Assembly (NCBI GenBank): GCA_964500445.1
Contig: CAZCOG010000017.1
Coordinates: forward strand, 1-64,000
Direction: 5' to 3'
DNA length: 64,000 nt
DNA from: Persicitalea sp964500445
Lineage (GTDB): Bacteria > Bacteroidota > Bacteroidia > Cytophagales > Spirosomataceae
A model generated the notes under the pieces. It worked only from the letters and a program-made list of their open reading frames with translations, ran no database searches and was not told the origin of the DNA. The first letter of the stretch is position 1, and every line of letters starts with the position of its first letter. Shown in pieces: positions 61,127 through 64,000 of the stretch. The translations under genes were made by a program, and so were the position numbers.

Positions 61127-61377
61127 CGAAATGGATATTTAAGCTAATAATTCAATTGTGGACTTGATACTATATTGATAAATTTTGGTATTTATTTCCA
61201 GGTTTTGCGAAGTTCCTCCTTTACCAATTAATGAAATGATCAGTGCGTCTCATTTTTAGATCAAATCGTCTCAATCTCCATTTTTTTAATAAGTAGTGAT
61301 TTTATAGAGATATATTTATAAAGAGTGGGCAGTCCCACGGGGAGCCATTAATCTCGGATTTTGTTCAGAATGCCTGA

Positions 61378-64000
61378 GTGAAGAATCTTATTATTACAAT
61401 TTACTTCGTGTTTTTCTATCTGGCTTGTGCTGGTCAGAACACACCTTTTTATTTCAAAAACTACCAGGTATCCGACGGATTATCGGGCAATGCGACCGGT
61501 GACATCATCCAGGATAAAAAGGGATTTATCTGGATAGCGAGCCGTAACGGCTTAAACCGCTTTGACGGTAACTCATTCAAAATATTCCGAAACCAGCCGG
61601 GCGATTCAACCAGTCTGGGCAGCAATTCCGTCTTTTCATTATATGAAGACGAACAGGAAAAGCTGTGGGTCGGCACACACGAAGGCGTTTACCTATATAA
61701 TCCCGTTTCGGATAAATTTTCTCCCTTTAAGCTGGTAAAACCCGGGGAAGTAACGATGATCAGGGGAGACAGGCAGGGCGGCGTGTGGATCATTTCTGAC
61801 TACAATTTATACCGGTATGATAGCAGGACAGGGAAAATCAGAGCTTTTTTCCGAGACGGAAATACGATCTCCATTCATGTTTCGCGCAAGGGGGTAGTTT
61901 GGGCAGCAAACAACAGGGGTGTCATCAGGCGGTTCAGTCATCAGACAGAAAACTTCACGGAATATGACATTTCAGGACGAGTTGGTAAAAATGAGGTTTT
62001 TACCAACATGGTCATGCAGGCTGTCTCCGATTCGGCCCTGCTGATCGGGAATATGAACCACATCCTACTTTTTAACTATAAAAAGGGTACGATTGCCGAT
62101 GTCTCGGATCAAGTTGCTCATAATGAAGATATTCATGCGCACGCCATATATGCCGACAACAATGGGGAGTTCTGGTTGGGTTCGGAATCCGGCCTGTATA
62201 TCTTAGACCTCAAGGGAAAGAAAATGACCCACATTGTCAGGCAGAAGTATAATCCTTACTCGATTACCGATAACATTATCAACGCTATTTTCAGGGACCG
62301 GGAAGGCGGGATCTGGATCAGCACGCAGTTCGGAGGGATGAACTACTACTCCTCACAACTTAACCGTTTCCATAAGTACTTTCCGCAACCCGGCAACAGC
62401 ATCAGCGGAAATTTGATCCATGAGATTTGTAAGGATCAGTATGGCAGGCTATGGATTGGCACTGAGGATGCTGGACTCAATCAGTTGAATCTGAAAACAG
62501 GTCGGTTCGAATCCTACCTGGCCGATGGTAAAAAAGGTAGTATCGCTTACCGGAACCTGCACGGCCTGGTGGCTGATGGTGACCACTTGTGGATCGGTAC
62601 CTATGAGCATGGCCTGGATGTAATGGATTTGAGAACCAACAAAGTGGTGCGGCATTACACCACGCGTTTACCGAATTCCTTTGGCAGCAATTTCATCGTT
62701 ACTTTATACAAGACCAGGGAGTCGGATATTCTGGTTGGGACGTGGTCGGGATTATACAAATACAACCGGAAAACGGATGATTTTACGCGATTGGAATTTT
62801 TTGATACACAAATCCAGGGTATTCACGAGGATAAAGAAGGGACACTTTGGGTAGCGAGTTACGGGGGAGGTGTTTATTACTTCAACCCGAAAAGTAATAA
62901 AAAGGGCAGGATACAACATGTAGCCGGAAAAACTGACGGGCTGCTGGACAACTATATCAACAGCGTTTATCAAAGCAGCCAAGGCGATCTCTGGTTTTGC
63001 ACGGAGCATGGCTTATCCCGCTATAACGCAGTAACTCAGAAATTCAGGAATTACCGCGTTGAAAACGGTTTGCCGGACGACCAGGTATTTCGGGTATTGG
63101 AAGACGACCTGGGTAATTTCTGGATTTCCACGTCGAGAGGTCTGGCTATGCTGGACTCGAACACGGGAAAATTCACAAATTACAATAAGGCCAACGGACT
63201 ACCCAGTGAGCAATTTAACTACAATTCTTCCTACAAAAATGACGACGGGACGCTGTTTTTCGGAACGGTGGCTGGCCTGATCAGTTTCAATCCCGCGTCA
63301 TTTGTCAAGAATACGTTCGCGCCGCCGGTGTACATTACCGGGATACTGGCGAACAATAAGAACCTTCGCCTAACTACCGGTGATTCTTCAGTTAGTACTT
63401 CTCCGATATATACGAAGCGAATCAAACTACCCTACGACCGCTCCAGCCTTGCTTTCGAGGTGGCTGCGCTAAGTTACGTTATTCCCGAAATGAACCGCTA
63501 CTGGTATCGGATGGATGGAATCGATAACCATTGGATTGCTTTAGACAGCAGGAGAAAAATTGTTTATTCAAAACTTGCTCCCGGTCATTATGTTTTAAGA
63601 ATTAAGGGCTCAAATAACGATCAGGTCTGGAATGGCCGTGAAACGAAGCTTAAAATTGATATTATGCCTCCCTGGTGGGCTACGGTGTGGGCTTACCTTT
63701 TGTATGGTGCCGTTTTAGCCGCGATTAGTATCAGTCTGTTCAGGTACTACCACCTGGCTATGGATGAAAAGAATAAAAGGAAAATTGAAGCCATAGAAAT
63801 AGGGAAGGAAAGGGAGATCTACAATGCTAAGATCGATTTTTTTACCAACGTTGCCCACGAAATAAGAACCCCGCTGACTCTCATAAAAATGCCGCTTGAT
63901 AAGCTGCTTGCCCGTAAAAATGAGGATGCGGAAACACTTGAAAACTTATCTATGATAAATAAAAATGCCAACCGATTGATTGATCTCACGAATCAGTTAC
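61378..64000 (+). CDS. Hybrid two-component sensor (HTCS-like), partial at right edge
   Basis: At least 874 residues; the frame is open to the window end. The start is a GTG at 61378, directly after an in-frame TGA, and is followed by a signal peptide (MKNLIITIYFVFFYLACAGQ if GTG is read as Met). Residues of about 25-670 form two regulator-propeller domains of Reg_prop repeats (KKGFIWIASRNGLNRFDG, EGGIWISTQFGGMN, DLWFCTEHGLSRYN). A Y_Y_Y domain follows at about 685-760, one membrane helix near 771-792, and the HisKA domain with phospho-acceptor His827 in NVAHEIRTPLTLIK. The ATPase, receiver and AraC domains expected of a full HTCS would lie outside. It likely senses a sugar in the periplasm and controls the SusCD genes. 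Confidence 0.92.
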   Translation, partial: MKNLIITIYFVFFYLACAGQNTPFYFKNYQVSDGLSGNATGDIIQDKKGFIWIASRNGLNRFDGNSFKIFRNQPGDSTSLGSNSVFSLYEDEQEKLWVGTHEGVYLYNPVSDKFSPFKLVKPGEVTMIRGDRQGGVWIISDYNLYRYDSRTGKIRAFFRDGNTISIHVSRKGVVWAANNRGVIRRFSHQTENFTEYDISGRVGKNEVFTNMVMQAVSDSALLIGNMNHILLFNYKKGTIADVSDQVAHNEDIHAHAIYADNNGEFWLGSESGLYILDLKGKKMTHIVRQKYNPYSITDNIINAIFRDREGGIWISTQFGGMNYYSSQLNRFHKYFPQPGNSISGNLIHEICKDQYGRLWIGTEDAGLNQLNLKTGRFESYLADGKKGSIAYRNLHGLVADGDHLWIGTYEHGLDVMDLRTNKVVRHYTTRLPNSFGSNFIVTLYKTRESDILVGTWSGLYKYNRKTDDFTRLEFFDTQIQGIHEDKEGTLWVASYGGGVYYFNPKSNKKGRIQHVAGKTDGLLDNYINSVYQSSQGDLWFCTEHGLSRYNAVTQKFRNYRVENGLPDDQVFRVLEDDLGNFWISTSRGLAMLDSNTGKFTNYNKANGLPSEQFNYNSSYKNDDGTLFFGTVAGLISFNPASFVKNTFAPPVYITGILANNKNLRLTTGDSSVSTSPIYTKRIKLPYDRSSLAFEVAALSYVIPEMNRYWYRMDGIDNHWIALDSRRKIVYSKLAPGHYVLRIKGSNNDQVWNGRETKLKIDIMPPWWATVWAYLLYGAVLAAISISLFRYYHLAMDEKNKRKIEAIEIGKEREIYNAKIDFFTNVAHEIRTPLTLIKMPLDKLLARKNEDAETLENLSMINKNANRLIDLTNQL

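Noticed and set aside
62490..62525. A tRNA T-arm-like string (GGTTCGAATCC) in the hybrid sensor region
   Set aside because: It lies inside an open coding frame with Reg_prop repeats and no cloverleaf can be drawn around it.

Overview
The window looks like a chromosomal piece of a Cytophagales bacterium (phylum Bacteroidota; a Spirosomaceae/Dyadobacter-like lineage is my inference). Supporting signs are a SusC/SusD pair with a divergent hybrid two-component sensor, DUF11-rich giant secreted proteins, a gingipain-type C25 peptidase with a type IX secretion sorting domain, a GldA-like ATPase, many start codons without Shine-Dalgarno sequences, and a few TAnnTTTG -7 promoter boxes. GC content is roughly 50%. 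No tRNA, rRNA, CRISPR array or insertion sequence was found.

Layout. (1) 1-7158, minus strand: three tandem genes for secreted DUF11/glycine-rich surface proteins; the last runs off the left edge. (2) 7.6-12.9 kb: dihydrofolate reductase, a small secreted protein of unknown family, a four-helix-bundle membrane sensor, a DUF932-like protein, a TerB-like protein, a YitT-family membrane protein, a TlpA-like thioredoxin and a META-domain lipoprotein. (3) 12.9-22.8 kb: a sialidase, a C25 peptidase, pantothenate kinase CoaX, a GH2 beta-galactosidase and a second copy of the small secreted protein. (4) 23-30.2 kb: a GldA-like ATPase, a Uma2 nuclease-fold protein, a divergent Nramp-family transporter, a class A PBP, a MutS-core ATPase and a 66-residue orphan. 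(5) 30.3-37.9 kb: a two-subunit molybdenum hydroxylase (IorAB type), a decayed MFS sugar-acid transporter, an orphan LytS-type kinase, a CE1-type esterase and an MFS exporter. (6) 38-51.4 kb, all minus strand: a respiratory and carbon-oxidation block. It contains a cytochrome b-c fusion, a ThDP enzyme of the pyruvate-oxidase type, an enolase-superfamily enzyme, an FAD/Fe-S dehydrogenase, a PPC/DUF296 protein, caa3 oxidase subunits II, I and III, CtaG, a 70-residue membrane protein and a Rieske protein, several coupled by 4-11 base overlaps. (7) 51.5-64 kb: a membrane-anchored LuxR regulator divergent from a membrane protein, a beta-barrel protein, a GH43 glycosidase, a GNAT acetyltransferase, and a polysaccharide utilisation locus core (SusD, SusC and the hybrid sensor, which runs off the right edge).

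How the parts fit. Glycan capture and cleavage enzymes (GH33, GH2, GH43, CE1, SusCD/HTCS) supply sugars. The block at 38-51 kb could pass electrons from pyruvate- or 2-hydroxyacid-type substrates through quinone, the b-c fusion and Rieske protein to caa3 oxidase. The most unusual items are that block, the Nramp protein with both metal-binding motifs replaced, the duplicated small secreted protein family, the DUF11 array with near-identical DNA repeats, and a strong inverted repeat between a membrane LuxR regulator and its divergent neighbour.
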